From Bacteroidota bacterium (GTDB taxonomy: Bacteria > Bacteroidota > Bacteroidia > UKL13-3), in the NCBI GenBank assembly GCA_027487835.1, contig JAIYCU010000019.1, positions 89,395-153,394 on the forward strand: a stretch of 64,000 nt of DNA, in the 5' to 3' direction. The notes under the pieces are model-generated. The model was not told where the DNA came from. It did not search any database and saw only the letters and a program-made list of their open reading frames with translations. The position numbers and the translations under genes were made by a program. Below are positions 27,501-35,294 of the stretch, one piece after another; positions within the stretch are counted from its first letter, which is position 1, and every line of letters starts with the position of its first letter.

Positions 27501-27989
27501 TGAATGCTGATGGGTGGCAATGGCAGAATTACTTGGAAGCTTACTTTGTCCAATTGCAAAACTTGAATCGTATAAGGTGCTGTCTATAGTTATTCTTTTT
27601 TGGGTGTATTGTGTGTAGTCATATACAGGTTTACTGGTGTAATTAAAGGTAGAACCAGTAAAATTTGAAATGACATATTTAGGTTGTAGAGTTGAAACTT
27701 CTTCTACTTTATTAGAATCTACCACATAGGTATTGCAAGAATAATCCCACTCCCCACAACCTAAATTTCTATCTGTACTATTAGATACAAGTCCGTTTTT
27801 GCAACGCATATTATAGGCCATGATAATGCGTTCATAGCTTAAGTTATTATTTGGAAAATACGCTACAGTATCTCTGGTATTGCTACCATAATGAAAGGTT
27901 TTTACTTTAATTGTATCTCCTGGATTTTGCGCGTTTGTGATAGTGCTAAGGCAAAATATCATCAAAAATAACAGCCCGATTTGTTTCAT
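24510..27989 (-). CDS. T9SS-secreted protein with LamG-like and PNGase F-like domains
   Basis: A 1159-aa secreted protein: signal peptide ending TNAQ (residue 21), a cysteine-containing N-terminal region (GCGEWDYSC near 80), a LamG/concanavalin-like domain (about 290-490, SISFWAFG), a PNGase F-like region (about 610-820, with FPWYNEIMSF, TLGGQTQEQNDIEFW and GGTWVYDRQGWCPG), and a T9SS type A sorting tail (about 1080-1159, VMYPNPAKDKV ending TQKLIVE). PNGase F removes N-linked glycans from glycoproteins; whether the catalytic acids are all kept needs alignment. The sorting tail predicts export across the outer membrane and surface attachment or release. The gene stands alone, 62 bp from mucoidy-inhibitor gene 28052-29734. 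Confidence 0.85.
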   Translation of the reverse strand: MKQIGLLFLMIFCLSTITNAQNPGDTIKVKTFHYGSNTRDTVAYFPNNNLSYERIIMAYNMRCKNGLVSNSTDRNLGCGEWDYSCNTYVVDSNKVEEVSTLQPKYVISNFTGSTFNYTSKPVYDYTQYTQKRITIDSTLYDSSFAIGQSKLPSNSAIATHQHSGKSQFIYKASELAAAGLSAGPIHSLQLDILNNGAKASFLKVKIKHTSKNDFQTISAEQGNYTEVFFSSHQFSFGLNRLNFHTPFVWNGTQNIVVEFSFTNSVKDSVLQLASSATDGISGITALNNYALDLSNNGHVRLDTTDFSKIKNEISISFWAFGNAAQMPISTSILYGYDKNLNNRQLNIHLPFSNANVYFDCGFVGGYDRIEKAASLTEMGGRWNHWVFVKNASTGTMKVFLNGSLWMSGTAKTKAINLVNLILGKDQNLANNYKGRISELLIWNKALPDSQITNITSGIIGYLAPFSSDIVAYYPMGEASGNSLTEVIHNNTAAGENLRWSYERGEQITFGFSQVDLRPNIVFNRASLISNVQNIVLRDSILRKTNVVEVYSITSKQGQYPISNDQVNLVSTQSNWYHAKHSFVYNGDSASLPIIDSIAVTAEGSLTLSNLTFFRRFPWYNEIMSFVTPYGIGLNLGATGKTWYFDVSDFAPILKGNKRILMTLGGQTQEQNDIEFWFIVGTPPKNVLSFEQIWQGTNRTGQASLTAINNNSRFAAIKVPTLATGKEFKIRSTITGHGAEGEFEANGGQVTHQLNLNGGANEYAWIISEECAFNPVFPQGGTWVYDRQGWCPGQKSLTKEFNVSTHITAGDSLLVDYNASTPPNPSGSYNYHAAHQLVSYGDFNFKREVRLIDILNPNNAVLFGRQNPICSQPKIIVQNGGSEPITALSLEYGVNNGTRQTFTWKGNIASLAYDTLVLPTYDVLWNSGIAGSTNNSFSVKINSVNGNTGDENLLNNETVSKFNLPEIAPSVFTLEFRTNNNPAENNYKLYDDKGNLVDQQSFTQANFTFTKGYNLGGCFKLVVEDKGQDGVQWWANTAQGTGFVRLKRANGQIFKTFQPDFGGGFEYSFTTNWALNTAEKTIKDEWVMYPNPAKDKVTIVGQHLNGASLTVLNLLGQTCLQETIDAKETYTLKTQGLTPGVYLVKISKENEISTQKLIVE
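27272..27281 (-). repeat. GGTTYRAACC dispersed motif, copy 5
   Basis: GGTTCAAACC flanked by TC and GAAAC, in the PNGase F-like gene; encodes GLN on the minus strand. Confidence 0.85.
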
Positions 27990-28051
27990 CTTTTTTCAAA
28001 TGTATCTCTGCAATATATTTATTTTTGATTATTTGCCAAGGTCAAAATGCA

Positions 28052-29734
28052 CTACAAACCAAATACTACCTTGTCTTTTGGATACCTTATCTCGTAAGTG
28101 AAAGTTACTTTTTTAGTCTCTTTTGAGTTTACTTTTAGTCGCCAAGTTAGCTTCCCCTCCACCTCTTCTAATTGTGCGCCATTTCCTTCTACTAGGGTTA
28201 CTTTTATCTCGCTACCACCTTGCACTACTGGGATTTGGTCTTCCAAGCTTATGGTTACTCCCACAGACTTTGTGTTTCTTACTAGAAGTTCTATGGTTCT
28301 GCTTTCTACTTTGTCTGTTTCTAAGATTTTGCTTCTCGACTTTTCTTTGATTTTTCTGCGTTGAATCACTAAGCTTTTATCTCGACCAAGGTTAAAGGCC
28401 AAGGTATCGGTTTCAGATTGCGGATTGATAAAGGTTTCTCCAATATAGCCATTGTCAAAATAGATGCGCGCATTGCCAGGCAATAAATTTAAGGATTCCC
28501 AACCGCTAACATCGGCCATTAAAAAGGCATCACTGCTTAGTTTTGGAACGGCTGCAAAAGACAAATCCATGCCAATGCTTTCCTGCTTAATCATTACTTT
28601 ATGCGGTTTGGTGCCACTTAAGATTTCGTACTTAAGTTTGATGTCGTATTCGGTTCTAATTAAATTTTCACTGATATTAATATATTCTTCTATGGCTTTA
28701 CTTTCTGCATAGGCAGATCCATTATCATCTTGGTCTGACAAGTCTTCTTTTAAATTTTTACTTTTTGCACTCACTTTGGCTGGGGCAAGTATTCTAAGTT
28801 GCGCATTGCTCATTTGTTGTTGCTTTCTCATTTGTACAAATTGCTGTAAACTAATATACCAAGGGGTTAATACGGGCTTAATGTTTTGCTCCATTGGATT
28901 GCTGCTGCTTAAGGTAAGTAAGGTTTGATTCCAATTTATTTCACTTTGCTGCGAAACCAAAGCAAAATATTTTACCATCATTTTGTTATCGCTTGGGTTG
29001 GCATGCAATTCATATACGGGTTGCCACGAGGCGCTTGGAATAAAGTAATTAAAATTTATCACGGCTGTGCCTGGGCTTTCGGCATACATGCTTACCACCA
29101 CTTGATGAATGGGGGCTGCTTGGTCGTTTTCTTGGTAAACACCCGATTCAATTAGCTGCAATTGTTTGAGCCTTTCATTTAATTGCTGCATATGTTTGTC
29201 AATTTTGCTTCTGCGTTTTTCTAAAATAAGGCTTTGGTCGTATATTGAATTCAAGCGCGTATGGGTAAAATCCATGGCATTTACTAGCAGGGGCAAAGAA
29301 TCTTTGGTTGATTCTCCCTTGATGAGTTTGAAGTTTAGGAGCATTTTTTTCTCTGTTTCCAACACGTAATTTTTGTTGTGTATTTCTTGTAAATCGAATT
29401 GAAACAGCTCAATAGAATCTTGAATGCGTGCAATTTCTTTGGTATAGGTACGCACCACGGGTTTCACTTCTTTGTAATAACTGCGGTATTGAACTTCCAT
29501 CACTGTGCCTCCTTTGCTAGATGCCTGCAAAGAGTTTTCGATGATGTTGGCAGAAATATTCTCAAAAATAAATTCGTTGTTGCCTGTTTGTAAATTCACT
29601 GTTTCTTGATGATACAAATGAGCGCCCTGTAAATAAACAGTTGCTTTTTGTACTTTGGAGGAGATGGGTTTGGCGGCTAAAACAAGTTGCGCAATTGAGA
29701 GTAAAATAAGGCTGAAAAATAATTTAGGATGCAT
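28052..29734 (-). CDS. MuiA-type protein (DUF4140/DUF4139)
   Basis: A 560-aa secreted protein with a signal peptide cleaved after VLAA (residue 21). The N-terminal DUF4140 region includes VQKATVYLQGAHLYHQ; a coiled coil covers ~95-195. The DUF4139 domain is recognised by FNYFIPSASWQPVYELHA, LTLSSSNP, ARIYFDNGYIGETFINP, NLGRDKSLVIQRRKIKEKS and LTWRLKVNSKETKKVTFTYE. The family takes its name from a mucoidy inhibitor linked to exopolysaccharide in Pseudomonas; the molecular function is unknown. It is divergent from the ECF sigma gene; only 26 bp separate the ATG at 29734 from the longest possible sigma frame. Confidence 0.88.
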   Translation of the reverse strand: MHPKLFFSLILLSIAQLVLAAKPISSKVQKATVYLQGAHLYHQETVNLQTGNNEFIFENISANIIENSLQASSKGGTVMEVQYRSYYKEVKPVVRTYTKEIARIQDSIELFQFDLQEIHNKNYVLETEKKMLLNFKLIKGESTKDSLPLLVNAMDFTHTRLNSIYDQSLILEKRRSKIDKHMQQLNERLKQLQLIESGVYQENDQAAPIHQVVVSMYAESPGTAVINFNYFIPSASWQPVYELHANPSDNKMMVKYFALVSQQSEINWNQTLLTLSSSNPMEQNIKPVLTPWYISLQQFVQMRKQQQMSNAQLRILAPAKVSAKSKNLKEDLSDQDDNGSAYAESKAIEEYINISENLIRTEYDIKLKYEILSGTKPHKVMIKQESIGMDLSFAAVPKLSSDAFLMADVSGWESLNLLPGNARIYFDNGYIGETFINPQSETDTLAFNLGRDKSLVIQRRKIKEKSRSKILETDKVESRTIELLVRNTKSVGVTISLEDQIPVVQGGSEIKVTLVEGNGAQLEEVEGKLTWRLKVNSKETKKVTFTYEIRYPKDKVVFGL

Positions 29735-29817
29735 ACGTTTTTTAATTTGTTACCCCTTTGATGCATGGAATTTTTGTTTTCCATAAAAAGCCTCGGAATT
29801 TTTTTCATATTTGTTAC

Positions 29818-30438
29818 GTGACCCATCCTTGGCAAAGCGAAGCAGACGAAGAATTAGTAAAACATTACGCAAGTACTGGCAATAAGCAAGTGTTAGGCAT
29901 TTTGTTTAAACGCCATTCACTTTTGTGCTTTACAGTTTGCATGAAATACCTAAAAGATGAAATGGCGGCCGAAGACGCCGTGATGCAAGTGTTTGAAAAA
30001 TTAATGACAGACTTGCGCAAACATGAGGTGCAGAATTTTAGGAGTTGGCTGCATAGCGTATGCAGAAATTATTGCTTAATGGAACTTAGAAAGCCTCAGC
30101 TTTTTGCCGCCTTGCAAACTAATACCGAAGAAAGTGAAGATAGATTTGTGGAATCTTCCTCTTTGGTGCATCCAATAGACGATAAACACCAATTGGAAGA
30201 GAAACTACAAACCATGGAGCAGGTATTAAATGAGCTAAATGCCGCGCAGGCCAATTGCTTGCGATTGTTTTATTTGGAAGGTAAAAGCTATGAAGATATT
30301 AGTAAGCAACTAAGTTTAACACTTAACGAAGTGAAAAGTCATATTCAAAATGGTAAACGGAATTTGAAAATTGGAATGGCACGAAAAGGCATCACCTATG
30401 CCTCAATATTATTTTTATGGATTCAACAAAGTGCATAA
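29818..30438 (+). CDS. ECF-type RNA polymerase sigma factor
   Basis: A sigma-70 family ECF factor of about 206 aa. Region 2 spans ~10-85 (LVKHYASTGNKQVLGILF, DAVMQVFEKLM, FRSWLHSVCRNYCLMELRK) and region 4 ~140-195 (LNAAQANCLRLFYLEGKSYE, SLTLNEVKSHIQNGKRNLK). I prefer the GTG at 29818: it gives MTHPWQSEADEELVKHY, the usual ECF length before region 2, and leaves room for a promoter. An upstream ATG at 29761 would add a hydrophobic stretch unlike the family. The next gene, overlapping by 22 bp, is a membrane anti-sigma candidate, so the pair likely forms a membrane-to-transcription switch. Confidence 0.88.
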   Translation: MTHPWQSEADEELVKHYASTGNKQVLGILFKRHSLLCFTVCMKYLKDEMAAEDAVMQVFEKLMTDLRKHEVQNFRSWLHSVCRNYCLMELRKPQLFAALQTNTEESEDRFVESSSLVHPIDDKHQLEEKLQTMEQVLNELNAAQANCLRLFYLEGKSYEDISKQLSLTLNEVKSHIQNGKRNLKIGMARKGITYASILFLWIQQSA

Positions 30439-31415
30439 ATAATACCCAGTGGGAGACTTATAGCCAAGGCAAGCTTAATAGTAAGGAGCTCGCACAAATG
30501 ACTGTACATACTGCAGATTGTGAAATTTGTGCAGACATTAAAGATGGAATTGATAGCATGCAAAAGCCTTCAGAATTAGTAAAACATGTTCAATCTATTG
30601 ATAAGAAAATAGCAAAGAAAACTAAAAAGTCTTTTGCAAAAGTAATTGCCATTTCAGCTTTTGTTGCCGTTGCCGCCAGTTTGCTCATTTTTGGCAATGG
30701 TTTTTTACTTATGCAAGAGGAGGATGCTGAGATGCAGCCTATTTTATCCGAAAAAGTTGAGCGAAAGATTGATTCGGTTCAAACCGAAACCAAAAAGATA
30801 TTGGCTTTAGAAAGCCCGACTAGAAAAGCCAAGAAAGCTATCAAACCATATACTCCAGCTCCAGCAGTATCTATTGAAGATTTACCAGCTGCCAATTCTG
30901 AAATGTCTGCCCAAACAGAGGATAAACCTGCGCAGATTGAAAGTTTAAGTCCGCTTTCAGAAGATGATAATTCTGCAGAAGTTGATTTAGTTAAGGCATT
31001 GCCCATGCAAACAAAAGAAGAAGTAAAATTACAAAACAGGGACATTCAAAAGGTAACCCCTAGCAGCAAAAAGCAAAAATCGCGTGCAGCAGGACCACAA
31101 ATCTCAAACAGTAATAATAATACTTATTCAGCCTTAGAGGCTCTAAGCACCTATTCTCAAGATTCTGTTCGCATTGCCCTTGCCAAACAATTGTTAGCTG
31201 CAGAGGCTTATCAAAATGGGCTTAATGCGTTAATTCGCCTAAGAAATGATTCTAATTCTGTGTTCTACCCAGAGGCGCTTTATATAAGCGCACAGTTATA
31301 TATCGGGTTGAACCAAGCAAATTTTGCCGTGGGTTTGTTGCAGGAAATTTTAAAAACAGAAAACAGCTTTAATCAAAAGGCAAAATTATTGTTAGAGACC
31401 CTTAAAAAGGATTAA
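30417..31415 (+). CDS. Membrane-anchored anti-sigma-like protein
   Basis: A 332-aa partner of the ECF factor. The N-terminus carries HTADCEICADI (HxxxCxxC near residue 31), the zinc anti-sigma pattern. One transmembrane helix follows at about 76-98 (VIAISAFVAVAASLLIFG). The extracytoplasmic part is a low-complexity Pro/Ala/Glu/Lys spacer (about 105-235) and a small helical region resembling a TPR pair (about 240-332, EALYISAQLYIGLNQANFAVGLL). The start overlaps the end of the sigma gene by 22 bp, as in coupled sigma/anti-sigma pairs. Sigma binding itself is inferred. The stop overlaps that of the convergent biotin carrier gene by 4 bp. Confidence 0.8.
   Translation: MDSTKCINNTQWETYSQGKLNSKELAQMTVHTADCEICADIKDGIDSMQKPSELVKHVQSIDKKIAKKTKKSFAKVIAISAFVAVAASLLIFGNGFLLMQEEDAEMQPILSEKVERKIDSVQTETKKILALESPTRKAKKAIKPYTPAPAVSIEDLPAANSEMSAQTEDKPAQIESLSPLSEDDNSAEVDLVKALPMQTKEEVKLQNRDIQKVTPSSKKQKSRAAGPQISNSNNNTYSALEALSTYSQDSVRIALAKQLLAAEAYQNGLNALIRLRNDSNSVFYPEALYISAQLYIGLNQANFAVGLLQEILKTENSFNQKAKLLLETLKKD
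30776..30785 (-). repeat. GGTTYRAACC dispersed motif, copy 6
   Basis: Extended, almost fully symmetric copy: TTCGGTTCAAACCGAA. In the anti-sigma gene; encodes VQTET. Confidence 0.85.
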
Positions 31416-31909
31416 GCCAATTCTACCAAAACTGTATTTTTTTCAACAGCTTGTTTTTCGCTTACGCAGATTTTCTTAATAACACCTTCTCCGTCCGCTT
31501 TAATTACGTTTTCCATTTTCATGGCCTCTAGCACCAAAATAGCATCGCCTTTTTTAACTGTGTCGCCTTCTTTCGCCATAATTCTTAAAACCAAACCAGG
31601 CATAGGTGCTTTTACAATATTTGCTTTGGTGCTTAGCATTTTATCCATGCCTAGTTCACTCAATAAATTATCGTATTTATCTTTAATGCTTACTTCTTGT
31701 TTAACCCCATTTACCATGATAATCATGGTTTTTTGATTTTCAGATTTTTCAATCAATTCAATGGTTAAGCTTTGGTTGTTAAGGAGGATATGATACTTAT
31801 TGGGACCTAGCTTTATGGAGTCTGCATTTACGGCTTTACCATCTAAAATGGCCTCGCCACTATGTAAATTGTATTGAAATTGCTGGTTGTTAACTTTTAT
31901 ATTTAACAT
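31412..31909 (-). CDS. Biotin carboxyl carrier protein subunit
   Basis: A 165-aa biotinyl carrier. The last ~70 residues form a biotinyl/lipoyl hammerhead (KAPMPGLVLRIMAKEGDTVKKG) with the biotin acceptor Lys131 in EAMKMEN. The first ~95 residues are a family-specific beta-rich leader, unlike the Ala/Pro linker of AccB. This architecture matches the small carrier subunit of acyl-CoA (propionyl/acetyl-CoA) carboxylases encoded next to a carboxyltransferase and biotin carboxylase in other Bacteroidota. Here no such partner lies nearby, so the complex must be completed from elsewhere. Divergent from the M1 peptidase with 25 bp between starts. Confidence 0.85.
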   Translation of the reverse strand: MLNIKVNNQQFQYNLHSGEAILDGKAVNADSIKLGPNKYHILLNNQSLTIELIEKSENQKTMIIMVNGVKQEVSIKDKYDNLLSELGMDKMLSTKANIVKAPMPGLVLRIMAKEGDTVKKGDAILVLEAMKMENVIKADGEGVIKKICVSEKQAVEKNTVLVELA

Positions 31910-31934
31910 GATTGGCGTTTATTGCGTGTTTAAA

Positions 31935-34460
31935 ATGCGTATGAGGTTATACTTGAGTTTGGCTTTGGCAATATTTTTTGCCTTAAGCGCTTGCAAAATA
32001 AATAAAAACGGTTCCAATAAACAGCCCGAAAAATATTTTTTAGAAGATGTTGTGGTTAAACCTGCTAAAACGCTGCCTGTGGCCGAGCTGCAAACCATGC
32101 GCACGCAGGTTTCTGATTTATTACATTCCCGACTAGAAGTTGCTTTTGACTATCAAAGACAATGGGTTTTGGGTAAAGCTTTGCTAAGTTTTGAACCGTA
32201 TCATGCCTTGCCCGATAGCCTTCATTTAGATGCCAAGGGCTTTGAAATCAATAGGGTAGGGGTTTTGCAAGGCAAAGATACCTTGCCTGTAAACTATCGG
32301 TATGATGGTAAACAATTGCATTTGCCCTATGGCAAAAACAACAAGCTGATTGTATTTATAGATTATACAGCTAAACCCAATGAAATTGAAAAAGAAGGGG
32401 GAAATGCCATTACAGATTCTCGCGGTTTGTATTTTATCAATCCATTGGGAACGGATCCGAATAAGCCTCGTCAAATATGGACACAAGGTGAAACAGAATA
32501 CAATTCTTGCTGGTTCCCAACCATTGATGCGCCCAACGAAAAGCATACACAAGACATTTACATTACAGTAGACAGTGGCGAAGTAAGTCTTAGCAATGGA
32601 CTCCTGCTCACTGTTCAAAAATTGCCTAGTGGCAGGCATATCGACCATTGGCAGCAGTTAAAGCCGCATGCACCTTATTTAACCATGCTGGCCATTGGAA
32701 ATTTTGTTATTACAAAAGATACATGGCATGGCAAGGAGGTGAGTTATTATTTAGAACCTGCCTATGCCCCTTATGCCCGAGCCATTTTTGGCAAAACAAG
32801 TGAAATGTTAGATATTTTCTCTCGCCTTACTGGTGTGGAATATCCTTGGGATAAGTTTAGCCAGATTGTTTGCAGGGACTTTGTGAGCGGTGCCATGGAA
32901 AATACCAGTGCGGTACTTCATGGTGAATTTGTGCAACAAGATAAGAGAGGATTACTCGACAATCCTCAGGAAGACATCATAGCGCATGAGTTGTTTCACC
33001 ATTGGTTTGGCGATTTGGTAACCAGCAGAAGTTGGGGACATTTGCCCTTAAACGAAAGTTTTGCAACCTATGGCGAATACCTTTACCATGAAGCTGCCCT
33101 TGGAAAAGAAGAAGCAGATAGGGCCTTCGCTTGGAATTTAGAAGGCTATTTGCGTCAGAAAAGTAAACATCAAGTTTCCCCCATACGCACATATTTTACA
33201 CATGCAGATGATATGTTTGATGTGGTAAGTTATCAAAAGGGCTCCTGGATATTACATCATTTACGCAGTGTGATTGGCGATTCTGCTTTTTTTAAAGGAA
33301 TGAAAATTTACCTTTCAGATAATGCATATAAGGCCACTGATATTCATCACTTGCGCATGGCCATGGAAAAGGCTTCTGGCGTAGATTTAATTCCGTTTTT
33401 TGATAGGTGGTTTATGCGTAGTGGGCATCCTGAATTTCAGGTTGCTTTGACCCAAAATGCCGCAGGTAAATTAGAAGTAAGTGTTAAACAAGTTCAAGAT
33501 AAAAGCCTGGGTCTTTTTGAACTTAGTTTGCCCTTTACCGTTGTTTACCAAGATGGAAGTATAGCAGAGCATAAACTTGCTGTAAAAAATGAATCACATG
33601 TTTTTATGTTAGATAATTCATCCAGCCAAACAATTATTGCGTGGTTCACAGATGGCAAGGGAGTAGTGCCAATGAAGCTAACAGAACTTAATAAATCGGA
33701 TACAGCCTGGTTGGCACAATTGATTTTTTCAAAAGATTTTCCTTCTAAAAATAAAGCCTATCAACATTTTAATAGGCCAGATTTAAGTAAGAATTTATAC
33801 AGGGTTAAGGCTGCAAACTATTTAATATCGCAGTCGCAATGGTTTTACCAAAGACAAGGAGTTTCTTTAATTGGCGATACCTTATTTGAAACATTTGAGC
33901 CCCAGTTAAAGGCCTTAATAAGTCAATCTGAAAATTACGGCCTTAGTGCAATGGCTTTAGAAATATTGGTTGAAAAGTTTGGGTTTGAACCTAATCAGCA
34001 AGTGGTATTTGATGCATTAAAATCTCCTTCTTATGAGTGTGTAAGAACCGGTATTGATTTGCTTGCAACCCATCGAAAAGATACAATTTTAACTATTTTA
34101 CCCAGCTTTGAAGCGATCCCTAGCGAGAGTTTGCAACGAACCATTGCTAGCATTTATGCCGAGCAAATTAACCTTAATTATAATGCGTATTTTGCTGCTA
34201 ATTTGGGGAGATTTGCCTATTCCAAGCGTTTGTTCAGAAATTTATATTTGCAATATTTGATTAAACAAAATGCAATCATTTGTAAAGAAGGAATTGATGT
34301 GTTAGCTACCTATTATAACCAAAGTTCTGATTCTGATAAAGCCAATACTTTACTAAATTTCCTAAATCAATGGAAACTAAAATCAGAGAATAAGGACTTT
34401 TTTGAAAGCATAGATTTCAAAGACTTTTATACTAAGATAGAGGCCGCCACAAAAATTTAA
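31935..34460 (+). CDS. M1-family zinc aminopeptidase, lipoprotein
   Basis: About 841 aa from the ATG at 31935; an ATG six bases later is equally possible. Either gives a compact signal peptide with a lipobox (FALSAC), whereas earlier frame-open positions would overlap the divergent carrier gene. Catalytic features of gluzincin aminopeptidases: substrate loop GAMENTSAV, zinc motif HELFH (His351, His355) and the third ligand Glu374 in LNESFATY, 19 residues on. A C-terminal helical domain of ~300 residues follows, as in full-length M1 enzymes. It should trim N-terminal residues from peptides in the periplasm. A second, smaller M1 enzyme is at 53989. Confidence 0.93.
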   Translation: MRMRLYLSLALAIFFALSACKINKNGSNKQPEKYFLEDVVVKPAKTLPVAELQTMRTQVSDLLHSRLEVAFDYQRQWVLGKALLSFEPYHALPDSLHLDAKGFEINRVGVLQGKDTLPVNYRYDGKQLHLPYGKNNKLIVFIDYTAKPNEIEKEGGNAITDSRGLYFINPLGTDPNKPRQIWTQGETEYNSCWFPTIDAPNEKHTQDIYITVDSGEVSLSNGLLLTVQKLPSGRHIDHWQQLKPHAPYLTMLAIGNFVITKDTWHGKEVSYYLEPAYAPYARAIFGKTSEMLDIFSRLTGVEYPWDKFSQIVCRDFVSGAMENTSAVLHGEFVQQDKRGLLDNPQEDIIAHELFHHWFGDLVTSRSWGHLPLNESFATYGEYLYHEAALGKEEADRAFAWNLEGYLRQKSKHQVSPIRTYFTHADDMFDVVSYQKGSWILHHLRSVIGDSAFFKGMKIYLSDNAYKATDIHHLRMAMEKASGVDLIPFFDRWFMRSGHPEFQVALTQNAAGKLEVSVKQVQDKSLGLFELSLPFTVVYQDGSIAEHKLAVKNESHVFMLDNSSSQTIIAWFTDGKGVVPMKLTELNKSDTAWLAQLIFSKDFPSKNKAYQHFNRPDLSKNLYRVKAANYLISQSQWFYQRQGVSLIGDTLFETFEPQLKALISQSENYGLSAMALEILVEKFGFEPNQQVVFDALKSPSYECVRTGIDLLATHRKDTILTILPSFEAIPSESLQRTIASIYAEQINLNYNAYFAANLGRFAYSKRLFRNLYLQYLIKQNAIICKEGIDVLATYYNQSSDSDKANTLLNFLNQWKLKSENKDFFESIDFKDFYTKIEAATKI
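33982..33991 (+). repeat. GGTTYRAACC dispersed motif, copy 7
   Basis: GGTTTGAACC preceded by AGTTTG and followed by TAAT, in the M1 peptidase gene; encodes FEP. Confidence 0.85.
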
Positions 34461-34511
34461 TTCAATTTGTTAACCTGATATTTTATTTCAGAATTAGTAA
34501 TAGAAATTAAA

Positions 34512-35294
34512 TTAATCCAAAGTAAATGTTATTCTATCGGTAGCAAAAACTTCCCAGGTGCGTTGGTGTTGGATATAAGCAATTAGGGCAAAGTTCTCCA
34601 TGTTAAACTCAGGGTTATAAGGTATTTTAAATGAACCTTTATTACCTACCATTGGTACACAGTAAAACCCTCTTACAATATTGTGGTGGTGCATTAACTG
34701 ACCAATATTTTCTCCGGCTGTAACCATATTGTTGATTTTCTTTTGCACAAAGGCTACCCTTAAATCGCATGAGTCAACATTACCCCAAGAACTAAATGCA
34801 AAGGTAAGACTATCCTCGCCCTCTACTGGCGCGGCACCTGTGCGTAGAAAATGTTGTGAAGGTGTATTGATTAAAGTATGCACTTTTCTGCCAATACTTG
34901 GTTTATCATTACCAGCAAATTCTTTGTTGCCCCCATTCACAAATGCCATTGGTGTATAGGTAGAAGTTAATCCTTTTTTCTTCAAATACATTTGCTGACG
35001 CTTGGTATAGTTAGAATCTGAGAAAGGGTCGACCCAACCTGAACGGTTCCAAATATCCACATGAAAATCAACTACGTAAACCGGAAAACCAGCACTATCG
35101 CTCATGTGGATTAATTCACCCATAAACTCATCCGCAAAAGGACAACTGCTGCAACCTTCTGATGAAAATAATTCTATTAAAACACTGGGTTGGTAAAGTG
35201 AAGGCTCTTTCTTTTCAGTAGTCTGCGCTCCTAATTTAACTAGAAGTCCTATGCCAAATACAAATACTAAAACTGTTTTTTTTATCTGAACCAT
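34512..35294 (-). CDS. DUF1223 thioredoxin-fold protein
   Basis: A 260-aa exported protein with a signal peptide ending near LGAQ (residue 24). DUF1223 signature at the start of the mature protein: VLIELFSSEGCSSCPFAD, with a CxxC pair at Cys48/Cys51, then YVVDFHVDIWNRSGW and a conserved YTPMAFVNG. The fold is thioredoxin-like and a redox role is plausible but unproven for the family. Its start overlaps the end of the M28 peptidase gene by 13 bp, so the two are translated from one message. Confidence 0.88.
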   Translation of the reverse strand: MVQIKKTVLVFVFGIGLLVKLGAQTTEKKEPSLYQPSVLIELFSSEGCSSCPFADEFMGELIHMSDSAGFPVYVVDFHVDIWNRSGWVDPFSDSNYTKRQQMYLKKKGLTSTYTPMAFVNGGNKEFAGNDKPSIGRKVHTLINTPSQHFLRTGAAPVEGEDSLTFAFSSWGNVDSCDLRVAFVQKKINNMVTAGENIGQLMHHHNIVRGFYCVPMVGNKGSFKIPYNPEFNMENFALIAYIQHQRTWEVFATDRITFTLD

